A stretch of DNA of 64,000 nt. It comes from Toxonevra muliebris. Its lineage: Eukaryota; Arthropoda; Insecta; Diptera; Pallopteridae. How positions within the stretch are numbered: the first letter of the stretch is position 1; the number at the start of each line of letters is the position of its first letter. A program made the position numbers and the translations under genes. Below are positions 35,223-46,626 of the stretch, piece by piece. The notes under the pieces were generated by a model, which was given only the letters and a program-made list of their open reading frames with translations, was not told the origin of the DNA and made no database searches. Where the stretch lies: the NCBI GenBank assembly GCA_963691655.1, contig OY829329.1, forward strand, positions 16,320,708 through 16,384,707. The letters run 5' to 3'.

Positions 35223-38200
35223 ATGAGCAGTGGAACAGGCATCAAATGTGCCCAGGTTAACGTCCACCACGCAAGAGCCGCCTCGGCGGTGATTGCAAGG
35301 ACATTTTCAAAATTTAACCTGGGCCTGATACTGATCCAAGAACCCTGGCACTACCAAGGTGCAATCAGAGGAATGGCCTGTAAAAACGGCAAGGTAATTT
35401 GGGATAACAGGCAGGATAATCCAAGGGCCTGTATTCTAATTAGAAACAACATTAATTATGTTTGTCTTACAGAATTCATGACGCGGGACTTAGTTCCAAT
35501 TCAAGCCCACCTTAACATCGAGGGCAGCAAACGCGCCATAGTAGTGGCATCGGCATATTTTCCGGGTGAGGAGTCGTCACCACCGCCGCCAGAAGTGAGG
35601 CAACTGGTGGATTATTGCAACAGGCACAGACTGCCGCTTCTCCTCGGATGCGATGCGAACGCTCACAGTACCATATGGGGCAGCACAAACGACAACAGCA
35701 GAGGTGAGTACCTTTTAGAATTTATCTTATCCGCTAATCTAGAAATATTAAACGTAGGGAATGAACCTACGTTTGTTACTAGAGTTAGGAAAGAAGTATT
35801 AGACATAACAGTATGCAGTCCAAATATTGTAGGACTAGTCAAGAACTGGAGGGTATCCAAAGAGGACTCACTCTCTGATCATAAAATCATAGAGTTCCTC
35901 CTAGAGGGCACAAGTACCGAAATACCGTCCTTTAGAAATCCCAGGAAAACAAACTGGACAGAATACATAGAAGTACTTAAGTGTAATTTAGAAGGTATTA
36001 AATCGTGCAAGGTGATAAAAAATCATCATGAGCTCGAATATTCCGTAAATGAACTTAACGAAGCAATACTAGATGCTTTCGAGGGCAGCTGCCCTGAAAA
36101 AGCGGAAAGTCTAGGAAAGGACGCCATATGGTGGAATAGTACCCTAAGTGACATTAGAACCGAAGTACGTAGGCTCCATAATGGAGCAAAACGGAGCGGA
36201 CAATGGCAAGCATATAGGGATAAACTAACAGAATACAATAAAGAAATTAGGAAGGCTAAAAGAACTAGCTTTAGGAACTTCTGCGACAATATCTCATCTC
36301 TACCTGCTGCATCAAGGATATATAAAACCTTTGCAAAAGCAGGGCAGGACATGAGAATGGCGCTGAAGAAATCAGATGGCAGCTTCACCTGTAATGAAAA
36401 GGAACGAGCAGAATTGCTACTAGCAACACACTTCCCTGGAAGTGTCGGGCTAGATAGCAGGAATTCAGAGGAGCAGCCTAGAAGAATAAACAGAGTAAAC
36501 AGGAAGGTAGCAGCAGAAATATGCTCTGCGCCTAGATTGGAATGGGCGTTAAACACTTTTCAACCATTTAAATCACCTGGTCTTGACGGCATATTTCCTG
36601 CTCTATTACAGAAGGGCATAAAGGAAATATTGCCATTCCTTATTAATATAGGGAGAAGTAGCCTCGCTTTTGGGTACATACCAACAGCTTGGCGAAGGGC
36701 AAAGGTGGTATTTATACCAAAAGTGGGCAAAAAAGATACCACCAACCCTAAGTCCTTCAGACCCATAAGCTTAACATCGTTTATGTTGAAAACACTTGAA
36801 AAGGTGGTTGACAACTTTATACGATGTAAAATCTTAGACACAAATCCATTGCACCCCAATCAGCATGCATATAGAGCAGGCAGGTCTACCGAGACAGCTC
36901 TGCATGACTTAGTGGGGAAGATTCAAGGGGCACTAGATGTGAAAGAAGTAGCAGTATGTGCTTTCCTGGATGTAGAAGGAGCTTTCGACAACACCTCGCA
37001 CGAGGCTGTCAATAACTCTCTAAGGCGAAGAGGAGTAGATAACACAACATCTAGATGGATGTCAGAAATGCTCTCCTCTAGAACAGCTGAGATGGAAACA
37101 GGGCTAGGTACCATATCAGTCAGCACAACCAGAGGATGTCCACAGGGAGGAGTATTATCACCTCTAATGTGGAGCCTGGTAGTAGATGAACTTTTAATGA
37201 AACTCTCAGAGGCAGGCATAGACTGTCAAGGGTATGCGGACGATATAGTCCTCGTAGCCAGAGGGAAATTTGAAGAAACTCTCTGTGACATTATACAAAG
37301 AGGGCTAGGTATTACTAGGAGATGGTGCAGGTCGGTAGGGCTAAATATTAACCCTGCAAAGACCACTATAGTTCCATTTACCAGGAAAAGATCGCTCCCG
37401 CGCTGGAAACCGATATCACTAGCTGGGGAGATTATTGAACAAAAGCAAGAGGTAAAGTATCTGGGCTTAGTATTAGATAGTAAACTCACATGGAAAGCGC
37501 ATGTTGAAACAGTGACAAGTAAAGCCACTCGCGCTCTAATGGTATGCAGAAGGCTAGCAGGGAAAACTTGGGGATGTAAACCAAGTATACTGCGCTGGAT
37601 GTACACAATGATGGTAAGGCCAATCATTACATATGGAGCAATAGCGTGGGCAAGGAGAACTCAACTAAAAACAGCAAAAGCTAAATTGGGGAAAGTTCAA
37701 AGGTTGGCATGTATCTGTATAACAGGAGCAATGAGAACATGTCCGACTGCTGCACTAGAGGTACTATTGGAGCTCACTCCATTACACCTCGTGATAGAGA
37801 ATGCCTCCAAGGCAGCAATCGTAAGAGGAACAAGAAATAAAAGGTTGACGAGGAGATCTATAGGGCTTGGAGACCGAGATAACCCGGCGAAAGACAACTA
37901 TCTCTTGGACTGTCCCCAGGACAGAATGGACAAACAGTATAGTTTTGAGAAACACTTCGTTGCAAAACTTAGTAGCAAGAACGAATGGGAGGGTGTAGAG
38001 TATAACTACACACTCAAAGAACACACGATTAAGTGGTATACAGATGGGTCACGTACCGAGGATGGAACTGGGGCAGGAGTATTTGGGCCAAGAATCAAAC
38101 ACTCTGAGCCGATGGGGAAGTATCCTAGCATCTTCCAAGCTGAAATTCATGCAATTAGCACATGTGTGCAACTCAACCTGGATAGACAGTACAAACGGCA

Positions 38201-38861
38201 AGATATCGCTATCATGTCGGACAGCCAAGCAGCCATTCGAGCATTATGCTCCTTTGAGATCACCTCTAAGTTGGTGTGGGACTGTTTGAGCAAGCTCAAT
38301 CAACTGGGCAATGACAACAAAGTCGCTCTATGTTGGGTCCCTGGCCACGCAGGAATTGAGGGTAATGAGCAGGCAGACGAGCTTGCAAGAAAGGGGGCAG
38401 CAACCACTTTCGTGGGACCTGAACCCTTCTGTGGAATAGGAGATAGCGTAATCAGGGAATTACTCAGGCAAGAAGAGAGGAACAAGAGGCAAGAACTCTT
38501 TACCAATCTTACGGGACTGAGGCAATCCAAAGCGCTTTTAGGTAATTATAATAAGAGTAGATACGCATTCTGCATTGGTCTCAACAAAAACAGTTTGCGC
38601 ATATTAGCTGGTATTCTGACTGGGCATTGCGGGCTCAGAGAACACCTTTGTAAGATAGGGGTTGAGCAAAGCTCAATTTGTAGGTTTTGTAATGAGGAAG
38701 ACGAATCATCAGAACATATTTTAGCTCAATGTGGAGCACTGATCCACAAAAGAAGGAAATGTCTGGGCATGCACCAAGTGCCCAGTACCGAACTGGCATC
38801 CATAGATCCGGGCGCAATACTCAAATTCTTGAGGGAGACTGGACTGGATGAGGTACTCTAG
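35223..38861 (+). CDS. LINE ORF2: endonuclease, reverse transcriptase, RNase H
   Basis: Intact, 1,212 residues, full length for RNase H-bearing LINE ORF2. Domains in order: APE endonuclease, about 1-225, with the metal-binding Glu in LIQEPW (~40), GCDANAHSTIWG (~145), DITVCSP and SDHK (~218). Reverse transcriptase, about 440-720, with FLDVEGAFD (~580), RGCPQGGVLSP (~638) and the active site GYADDIVL (~669). RNase H, about 935-1065, with YTDGSRTEDG, FQAEIHAI, MSDSQAAI and WVPGHAGIEGNEQADELA, so all four acidic residues are present. C-terminal cysteine/histidine motif, about 1135-1175 (CRFCNEEDESSEHILAQC). The protein nicks target DNA, reverse transcribes the element RNA there and removes the RNA strand. 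No stop or frameshift: the only transposon protein in the window that looks functional. Confidence 0.95.
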   Translation: MSSGTGIKCAQVNVHHARAASAVIARTFSKFNLGLILIQEPWHYQGAIRGMACKNGKVIWDNRQDNPRACILIRNNINYVCLTEFMTRDLVPIQAHLNIEGSKRAIVVASAYFPGEESSPPPPEVRQLVDYCNRHRLPLLLGCDANAHSTIWGSTNDNSRGEYLLEFILSANLEILNVGNEPTFVTRVRKEVLDITVCSPNIVGLVKNWRVSKEDSLSDHKIIEFLLEGTSTEIPSFRNPRKTNWTEYIEVLKCNLEGIKSCKVIKNHHELEYSVNELNEAILDAFEGSCPEKAESLGKDAIWWNSTLSDIRTEVRRLHNGAKRSGQWQAYRDKLTEYNKEIRKAKRTSFRNFCDNISSLPAASRIYKTFAKAGQDMRMALKKSDGSFTCNEKERAELLLATHFPGSVGLDSRNSEEQPRRINRVNRKVAAEICSAPRLEWALNTFQPFKSPGLDGIFPALLQKGIKEILPFLINIGRSSLAFGYIPTAWRRAKVVFIPKVGKKDTTNPKSFRPISLTSFMLKTLEKVVDNFIRCKILDTNPLHPNQHAYRAGRSTETALHDLVGKIQGALDVKEVAVCAFLDVEGAFDNTSHEAVNNSLRRRGVDNTTSRWMSEMLSSRTAEMETGLGTISVSTTRGCPQGGVLSPLMWSLVVDELLMKLSEAGIDCQGYADDIVLVARGKFEETLCDIIQRGLGITRRWCRSVGLNINPAKTTIVPFTRKRSLPRWKPISLAGEIIEQKQEVKYLGLVLDSKLTWKAHVETVTSKATRALMVCRRLAGKTWGCKPSILRWMYTMMVRPIITYGAIAWARRTQLKTAKAKLGKVQRLACICITGAMRTCPTAALEVLLELTPLHLVIENASKAAIVRGTRNKRLTRRSIGLGDRDNPAKDNYLLDCPQDRMDKQYSFEKHFVAKLSSKNEWEGVEYNYTLKEHTIKWYTDGSRTEDGTGAGVFGPRIKHSEPMGKYPSIFQAEIHAISTCVQLNLDRQYKRQDIAIMSDSQAAIRALCSFEITSKLVWDCLSKLNQLGNDNKVALCWVPGHAGIEGNEQADELARKGAATTFVGPEPFCGIGDSVIRELLRQEERNKRQELFTNLTGLRQSKALLGNYNKSRYAFCIGLNKNSLRILAGILTGHCGLREHLCKIGVEQSSICRFCNEEDESSEHILAQCGALIHKRRKCLGMHQVPSTELASIDPGAILKFLRETGLDEVL

Positions 38862-38951
38862 GCAGATTAGACTAGAAGAAAAGAGGGATGTACAATAGAT
38901 CTTATAGGTCGCGGTACAACGACAGAAACCTCTATAATACAATACAATACA
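38862..38951 (+). other. LINE 3' UTR and ataca-type tail
   Basis: About 70 bp of UTR followed by ctataatacaatacaataca-type repeats. Bases 38890-38915 match a 26-bp segment of the SINE at 50387-50412 (minus strand) at 24 positions, including the uninterrupted core agatcttataggtcgc. Confidence 0.8.
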
Positions 38952-38960
38952 ATATAATTA
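38952..38960 (+). repeat. 3' target-site duplication of the LINE
   Basis: atataatta, identical to 34398-34406 and directly after the tail. The sequence is AT-rich, so the match alone would be weak; its exact placement at both junctions makes it credible. Confidence 0.75.
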
Positions 38961-40490
38961 TTCTTTTGAGTTTTGATTTTACTGTCAAAGTTAAGCAGCC
39001 AAACCTCTCATACTTATTAATCATTTTCTACCCCCTTTTTTATATTAAAAAAAGAAAAATAAAACAAAAAAGGAAAGGCAAGAAAAATTAAAATTCACCA
39101 ACAGAAACTACAGAAATGTAAATTTTTCTTTTGAAAATTACTTGTAAAAAACTTTTTAATTAAATCATCTGTAGAATAATAATTACAGGAAAAGGTTGCT
39201 TGCTATGAGTATGAATCTCTTTAGCACTGCAATGTACTGCTTTTTTTTCCTTGTTTTTTTTCGGGTGGAACTAATAGGCGCCAATTGGATAATAACCATA
39301 ATGGGGCAACATTATTGTTTTCTAACGACATAAAGAAGACAACGAAGAAGAACAACAGCAACAACAACAAAACAAATAACATTAACAATAAAGGGAATTG
39401 CTTTACACTGATATGACAAGTATTTAGCTACTAAAAGCCCCCAAAATAATATAAGTATGTAAGTAAAACGCAGCATTTAAATGATATAGCCTTAAAGTAT
39501 ATACCATATATATAAATAAAAACAAATTAAATACATACATATCTACAATGAATACTAGGAATATTTTTGACTAACACCAACAGAACATACAAGTAAATTT
39601 TACTTGTTTTCCAGGAAAATACTCACACCAAGTATAAATATGAAATTTAATATACCACAAAATTGTTGTTGGTGCTTGTTTTCTTTCGATGAGACATTAT
39701 TATTGTTATTTTTTTTGGGTGGGTTTTTATTACTGACAATTTTTATCTAATTATAAATGCAGTCATGGCAGCAGTAGCTAACACATTTCACTTGTCAATT
39801 TGTCAGTCAGTCACTCACTCATTCAACTTGAAGTTAAATATGAAAATTATCTATATACTTAATATTACTACTTTGTGGGTTTCAACACTCGTTTTTATAA
39901 TATTGGCGCCATATTGTGTTGCATATTCTGTGCTGAGCCATGCTTCGTTTGTTGTTGGGCCATTTAGAAGTTGGTAGACTTGTGTAGTTTATTTGATTTT
40001 TAATAAGTACTAGTTTTTTGTTTTTTTTTTTTTTGTTAGCTATACTTTGAAGCATTTGAATAGACATGATTGATTGTACTTAATTAATTTTTTATTTAAT
40101 ATTGTAACAAAGAGCGACAAAATTTCGGAATCTAATAAACTGATGCGGAAGTTATATTTAGCATTATAATCGCGTGAGAAATTTTTGGGTAAATGGTAAA
40201 TACTTAACTTTTCAAAGTATTCCAAAAAAGTTTTGTTATCGAAGTTATCGAAATATTGGAGAGATGATTTTGAAATTTTTGCTTTTATATTTGTAATCCG
40301 CATTTTCATATTTTTAGGAGCAAGTTCAGCCTCACCCAGGACGCATTATGATCATTTCGTTTTTCCGTCCGTTTTTCCAGCACTCAATAATTACAAATTT
40401 TATTATGAGAATTATTTATAATGAAGCTAAGATATTTCTGTTCATTATTCCATAAAGAAAAATAATTCGAAAGAAATGGCATTCCTAATT
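38961..40490. other. AT-rich DNA, no gene seen
   Basis: Holds a (CAA)n-like stretch at about 39350-39370 and poly(T) runs near 39710 and 40020. No supported coding sequence. Confidence 0.45.
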
Positions 40491-40494
40491 TCGG

Positions 40495-41165
40495 CGAAGA
40501 TAGCGTTGCCAACTATCAGAAAAAAAAGCTCGACTGAAAAAATCAGCTGTTTTGTGTCAACTGTGAAATGGAAAAGTATAAAAATCTTAAGAAAATAGAA
40601 AAGTTAATCAAAAAGAAAGTGTTTTTCTTTTTGTGCAATAAGCTATAAAAAGGGGATTCCACGGCAGCAGCGGTGTTATTGGATAGGAAAGATATGGAGT
40701 GTCGAAGCAGAGGTTTAAAAAGGGACGCAAGCTGTTAAGGCGTGCTTGCAATCCTCTCTCCGATCGTGTGCCGGCTATAAATATACGCAGAAGCATAAAT
40801 ATGCACCAATTAATTCGTCCTCTTAAGTTAAGTGAAAACTTCCAAGCTCAACAAAGACGTGCCGAGTTACAACTTTGACACTTTGTTGGTGTTTTGCGAT
40901 TCCTGTCGAAGGGAGGATATTAGAATTTGGTTGAAAAAGATCAAGAAGCTGAAATGGCACAATCAACGATGTCGAAAGCAATGAACTCCGTTTCATGGAT
41001 TATTTTGGGAGCGAAACTTTGTGCAAAGTTGATAAGACTAATGAAGAAACAAGGGAGGCCAAAATAAATTTCTATGGAAGAACGCGATTTCCTGTTGTCA
41101 TAATGTGCGCTGATGACACGCATTCAGAACTTCATTTATATAAGCACAAAGACATGAAATAATTT
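40495..41165 (+). pseudogene. PIF/Harbinger (HARBI1-like) transposase remnant
   Basis: Plus-strand frames near 40950-41160 contain MAQSTMSKAMNSV and SWI-type residues (HTH: normally VAQPTISxxI), TREAKINFYGRTRFPVVIM and CADDTHSELH. The last corresponds to the FPxVIGCIDCTHxxI block with the first catalytic Asp of HARBI1-type transposases. Several frameshifts; nothing of the rest of the DDE domain. The upstream part (40800-40920) is similar to the fragment at 150-377. The motif gcgttgccaact at 40503-40514 and aatcagctgttttgt nearby mark the probable 5' non-coding end of the element. Confidence 0.65.
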
Positions 41166-42855
41166 ATGATTTCTGTTCTAGATTTAACACAGAATTATTT
41201 TTAATCTGATCCGGTCTTCAAAATTTTTCTATTTCAACACCTTCACAATTCATATTTGATTTTTTTTTATTTCAGTGCCCAATTGAAAATTGCTTTAGTC
41301 TTCCGATTTCAGATCTCAATTAGGCTACGAATTATATGTGAATCTAAGTGTAGAAAAATGGCCTGACCTCATGTTCAGTACCCGAGTAGACCTAGTCCTT
41401 TTCTATCTTAAATCTTCCATATCCGCAAAAGAGTTAGGTTGGGTAAAAATCCATTTCTCCGGGCTTGCCATACATCGATAATGCAATATTTGGAAATAAG
41501 TTAAAGTTGCAGTGACTCTTTTCGTATTGCCATTTCATGACTGCTCTGCCATTTCATGATTGCTCTGCCTCTCTGTCTTCTTCATTACGCTGTAAAGCCG
41601 CTTGCGTCATCTTAGTCGCGAATAGATGGTTGATAAATTTTTATTGCTTCAGTGAGCATATGGATTATGTACAACAGCTCTGCCTAGCTACGAGCTGCCC
41701 TCAAAACGTGAATTCCATTTAAAGAATACTATCATATGAACTTCTACTAAGGTCCTTCATAACTTTTGAACTTCTTTAATTCCGTTCTCTAATTTTTCAA
41801 GTTTCAACCTTACGCGTACGAATCTATATAATTATAAAGTAGAACTGCCTTCCAATTTCACCCATTATCTTTTAAATGGTTCTCGCTAAATAAAAGTCAT
41901 AAAATGAAGCGAAAGATAAAAAGAAAAAACGTGTCTTAAATCACTAATGATCTCAATTGGCGCCGAGAAAAGAGTAATATAAAAAAAATTATTTTTATAT
42001 GGTTAATTCTTACTTCCGTTCAAATAAAAAACCAAAGAGTTTGCCAGTTTCTTGAGGAGCGAAAAAAAAAATGGTTTACGTTAAAAACTGAAATAAAAAC
42101 TCTTTGATAAACAGGCAGACTGACATTTTGTTGATGTTAATTTCTCGCTTACGCTTCAATAATTAATAATACCCGTCAACTGTGTTAGCACACAAACGTG
42201 AAACTAAAGAATAAACACACAAAATTGCACCCAAAAAGGAAGAGCGAAAAGCTAAGAAAGCACTACACTACAGCCACAGGCGGTGGTGATGTTGATGTAC
42301 AGTGTTTAACCTTTACTTGCATGCTATGAGACTCTGAGGAAAATAACTTGTAATTAGGTTGCACTATCTTGAAACTCAGTTGAGATGAGTCAGTTTTGGA
42401 GATTCATAATCTGATAATTCTGAGCCTTCATTTTCATCTCATTTGCCATTTCCTGTAGATTTTTGATTTTAACTTTAAAATTGAGATTTTTCTTCGGTGT
42501 TCCCGAAAAGTGAGGTCAAACTCTGTAACTTTCTTTGCGCTTTCCAAACCGATTCTCTCGTTAGAGATCTCTAAATAAGCTCAAATTGAAACTTACTACA
42601 AATACTTCAGTTTGTTCATCATCCCATTGAGGTGTAATCGGAAAAGTGAAATCGACAGAGCCGGTTTTTGAAAGGCGTCACGAGATGCGAAATTCACTGT
42701 GCAAAATATTATTTAAAAAATTAAATTCTATTTTTCATCAGAAACGACATTTCTATTGTATCTGTATTTCAAGATTGGAAAAGCCAAATTAAAGACGGTT
42801 TTAAAATGACGGAAAGTGCTAAATCCAATACGACCCACAGGTAAAAACTTTACTG
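41166..42855. other. No recognisable gene
   Basis: AT-rich. The frame at 41537-41722 has no recognisable domain; its start lies in a short direct repeat (atttcatgactgctctgcc, then atttcatgattgctctgcc). Confidence 0.4.
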
Positions 42856-42860
42856 TGGTC

Positions 42861-43240
42861 CTAATTTGATGGTTCGGAAATGCATCTTAGCGATTTAATG
42901 AGATATTGGTCCTTATTAAGATGTAATTTCGAGTTTTTGAGTGCAACTCTGTTGAAATTTTCGTTGCGCATCGATTTTTCTGTCGACACACAATTTCGGT
43001 TTCGATACGGTGCATGCTGAGTAATAATTGTTAAAAATGTAAGTATTTTGCAATTTGTTTTTGCTTTTTGAGTGGCCATCAAATCCATAAACGCCTCCTT
43101 GGAAAGTCGGAAGTTCTGTAGAAATCTGTAAACAAATTTCGTAGATGACAAAGCTTATTCAATTCCAAAGGATTGGAAGCTCCATCAAGCTCTCATCGTC
43201 TTCTGATGAATCGTCGAACCATAATTCCGTTGTAGTCATA
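42861..43240 (-). pseudogene. PIF/Harbinger (HARBI1-like) transposase N-terminal remnant
   Basis: On the minus strand, MTTTELWFDDSSEDDESLM is followed, after a frame change, by STKFVYRFLQNFRLSKEAFM. FRLSKEAF is the conserved N-terminal helix of HARBI1-type proteins, often preceded by an acidic serine-rich start like this. Catalytic parts are absent. Confidence 0.65.
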
Positions 43241-43439
43241 ACTATTTTGCTCTTATTTTTTCCCATTTCATTTTCAAACAAATTGTATTTATTTTTCAAA
43301 ATTACGATCAGCTGATAGAAATATACTATCGTGAACAGGCCGCAATGAGCGAAATTCACAATAGCGCTATTCTCTGTCGAAAGCAAGTCCTTAATACCAA
43401 ATGCAAATTAATTCGATCGGGCTATTCGACTACAGTCGA

Positions 43440-43900
43440 AAATCGAACACAGTTCATAATAAAGGCCATAATGATACTCTCGTCGATCGGGAAATTATAC
43501 AATATAATTGAAAATACAGTAGAATCATAGCTTGGATTAAACAAGAGTCTACTGACCCTTGACGTAACTTGGCCGGATATTGTACTATTGAAGCTATATT
43601 CCAAAAATCGCAACAAGAGTTCAACGATTACTGCAGAAGCTGCGGTGTTGTAAAATACCATGAATCAATCCAACAACTACTCTGTAAATTACCGAAAGAA
43701 CGAAGTCTTCGAGTACTGGGTATAAGATTCTGTGACAACTTAGCAGAGCTATCCGGGGTAAAAATACGGGATTTGCTGAAATTCAAATTCGTTTGTGAAA
43801 ATATTCCAAAAACACAAAACGAAGGGACTTACAATTGATTGCTATTGTGTTCCGAGTGAAAACTATTAACCAAATAGAACACCCTTCTAAACCTTACGTA
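43440..43900 (+). pseudogene. LOA/R1-type LINE C-terminal remnant with 3' end
   Basis: The plus frame from about 43610 reads NDYCRSCGVVKYHESIQQLL, CKLPKERSLRVLGIRF, CDNLAELSGVKIRDLLKFKF. This is the CxxC...CxC cysteine motif and LLKFI-type end of LOA-clade ORF2. The preceding DNA decodes in broken frames to the LTGHxxxGxH-like linker. Downstream, cttacgtaacctaatccag near 43900 resembles the ctaaccta-type 3' ends of such elements. Confidence 0.7.
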
Positions 43901-44039
43901 ACCTAATCCAGTGTTAACCGATTTACTTACCATACCCCTCCTCTCTCCTATAAAAGGAAAAACGCCAATACTAAAACAGCTTAGGATGCCAAAACCCTTA
44001 AATCTGGTCCGGGGAGTCGAACGTATTTAGACGCGTCTT

Positions 44040-44655
44040 GGCAGTTCTAACCTCGGTTTTTTAAATAGAGACTTCTCAGATTGATCAAATTGAAGCTTAA
44101 CCCTTGTACTTTGGTTTCATTATGTCAAATCATTCGATTTACAGCTTAAATAAAAAATGAGATTTAAATTGGGCAAAATTTGCTGCTTCTAACTTCTGAT
44201 GCTGATTTTCTTGATAGAAACTTTTGAAAAACCTCAAATTAGAGCTTAAATCGTATGCTTCGGTTTCTTGATGAGCTTTAGCTGATTTATTTTTCGCCTC
44301 TCAAGGGTTCATAAAAAGGGTCCAAAAGGAAAAGTGAAATAAAACATGCCTAAACCAGTTCTAGTAGTTCTAACCACGGTTTTTTAAATAGAGACTTTTT
44401 AGATAGATAAAATCGAAGCTTAATCCATGTACTTGGGCTTCATTATGTTGAACCAACAGATTTGTAACTTAACAAAAAAAAAATGGCCAAATTTTGTTTC
44501 TTTGAACTTCTGATCTCGATTTTCTCGATAGAAATTTTTTAAAAATCTCTACTTGAAGTTTAAATCATGAGCTTTAATTTCATCATGATTCAATTCTATA
44601 ACTTGAATTTCACCTGATTTATTTGTCGCTACTTTTTTTGGCCTCTCAAGGGTTA
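44040..44655 (+). repeat. Diverged ~325-345-bp tandem duplication
   Basis: Copy 1 starts agttctaacctcggtttttt at 44043, copy 2 agttctaaccacggtttttt at 44366. Both run through aaatagagact, gaagcttaa, gtacttggg/tttggtttcattatgt, ttctcgata/ttcttgatagaaa, cacctgatttattt-like text and gcctctcaagggtt (44296 and 44641). Offsets drift from 323 to 345 bp because of indels. No frame is conserved between copies. Confidence 0.8.
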
Positions 44656-44659
44656 AAAC

Positions 44660-46620
44660 ATCAAACGGGTATAAGTTCCAATACCACTACTTTACTGCAA
44701 GTAAACCCAAACTAATCTCAATCATCGACGTCATCTGTGTATGAAATTAATGCTTTTACCAATGCTGCTGCCGATGATGAACAACAGCAGGCAAAGAAGG
44801 TGGAAGCTGCTGTAATTTAATATTAATTTGTTAAAAATTTTTAGAGGCGCCGCAGTTTATTATGTAGCACCATAATTAAAGGAGAACCTGAACCTTTTCT
44901 TTGATTTCTTCCACTTCTCTGTGACTTTTTGTTTCTTTTGTGGTTAGTTCTGACAAGTTCTCGTTTATAATCCTAAATCATAAAGAATATGGCGCTCTCG
45001 TTTTCATGATGATTTCTTGCTTTTTTTTTTTTTTTTGGCAGTATTTAACTTAAAACTCTATCAAAATAAAAATAATTCAGAGAAAAAAAAGTAGATTGTT
45101 AGAAACCCTAAACGTTTTCATTGTTATACTACACAAAAATTGGGCGCTACTTTTGTGTGTGGCGTGTACCTTTCATTTCAGGGCAGTCAATCAGTAATCA
45201 TAACAACAACAACAAAAGTTTTTACCTAAATAAGAAAGGGTCGGTCTAAATGTGCCGCCTTTTATGTAGATATGTATGTTTGTTTGTATTTGTGTATATG
45301 TTTATGGCTGTCGATTATTTCATTATAATTACACGCTTTTGTTGGCAAATCGAACGGTTTCCTGATTTAATTGTGATTGAATATTTTGATAGGTTTCTTC
45401 ATCATTCATTCATTTTCTTTTACCTTTCTTTTGAATATTATAAGTTAAATTTCTTCTTTTTTTTCTTGATTTTTCCTTTTTGTTTCTCTGTTTTTCTTCT
45501 TCACATTTTAATTATAATCGTCCTACCACCGCAAATAATTTGATGTGGTTGTTGGTGGTGGTGATTTTAGATTGTTAAAGACTATAAGAAGATTATATAA
45601 GGATTTCATGATTATGTGCCTCAGTCTGGTGGTGTATGCAACATGTGTTTAAAATATACGGTGAAGCTATTATTATTTTCGGTTTTATGCCGCACTCTTT
45701 ATAATTTAAATGTAAATATTTTTTATCATGATTTAAACCAGAACAGAAACAGAAAAGTCCGCACCAGTTTAGGTTAGCGTTTAATTTTTGGCTAAAAGTT
45801 GCTAAACTTTTTCGTGGAAAGTAATTTCATTCATAACGGTTTGTTTTCATTTAATAACACAATAAAGATTTATCTCTGATTCGAAAACGGTAATAAATTC
45901 TAAGCTGGAGAGTTTTTTATTTATTTTTTTATTGCAATAAACGCTTCTAACTAAACGAATTTGTAACCAGGATAAAAAAACGCACGGTTTTTTTCAAACG
46001 CTATGCTTCAAGGCTATTTCAAAACGAACTAAAGATAACTTGAAAGCAAAGCATGTTTTTCAGTATTTAGATTTACATTATTCCTCTAGCCTTAATTTGA
46101 ATTAAGCTCAAAATTATTCAGCGTGGCGATACCGCCGCAGTTTCGCCAGCGGGAGTTTCGTCAGTTTCGAATTAGAAGAGATTGTGAAGAAAAAGTATTT
46201 GGATTTAAAAGCAACGTGTATATGAGGGGGGAGGGGAAGGTTATTTATCCTCAAACACTCCTTAACTACCCTTGGATTCGCTGCTGGTTGGATAGGAGTC
46301 TTCTGACTTGTTTAGTTAGTAGCCTGTTGATATAAGTAACAGTGAAGTGTGCAGGATGTAACGCTTATAAATCGCAGCGAAACAGTAGACGCAGCTGCGC
46401 TCAGACGCTGGTTGCGAATTTACGTAAATCTGAAAATGCAAAGGATGTTTCTGAATAGGCAAAATCAAGGACGTAAAAAATTTCGAATAATTGAAGTGGA
46501 TACTGCAGCGGCGTCGTCAAATGCTGATACTTTGGAAATGCACTCCTTCATCTGTTTGGCGGAAACCGGGAAGCGAAACTAGACACATTTTTAATCAGCT
46601 TGCTCGTGGTTGCTAAAGAG
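44660..46620. other. No recognisable gene
   Basis: AT-rich, with (CAA)n near 45203-45217 and poly(T) near 45021. Frames at 46123-46335 and 46349-46582 are slightly GC-richer and could be transposon scrap, but carry no domain I recognise. Confidence 0.4.
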
Positions 46621-46626
46621 TATATA

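Larger units (their letters stand above)
34407..38951 (+). mobile_element. LOA-like non-LTR retrotransposon, 5'-truncated, 4,545 bp
   Basis: It holds part of ORF1 (to 35217), an intact ORF2 (35223-38861), a short 3' UTR and a tail of ataca/aatac repeats (about 38935-38951). Perfect 9-bp direct repeats (atataatta) sit exactly at both ends, as expected for target-primed reverse transcription. The 5' junction falls within ORF1: the ORF1 frame is open right up to 34408, and the stop there (TAG at 34405-34407) is made by target bases plus the first element base. Endonuclease, reverse transcriptase and RNase H are all present; that order plus the C-terminal cysteine motif fits the LOA clade, with I or another RNase H-bearing clade as alternatives. 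Confidence 0.88.

Noticed and set aside
36026..36556. 176-codon minus-strand frame
   Set aside because: Antisense shadow of the intact LINE ORF2.
45250..45543. 97-codon hydrophobic frame
   Set aside because: Dominated by T-rich sequence giving Phe/Leu/Ile runs; no supporting signals.
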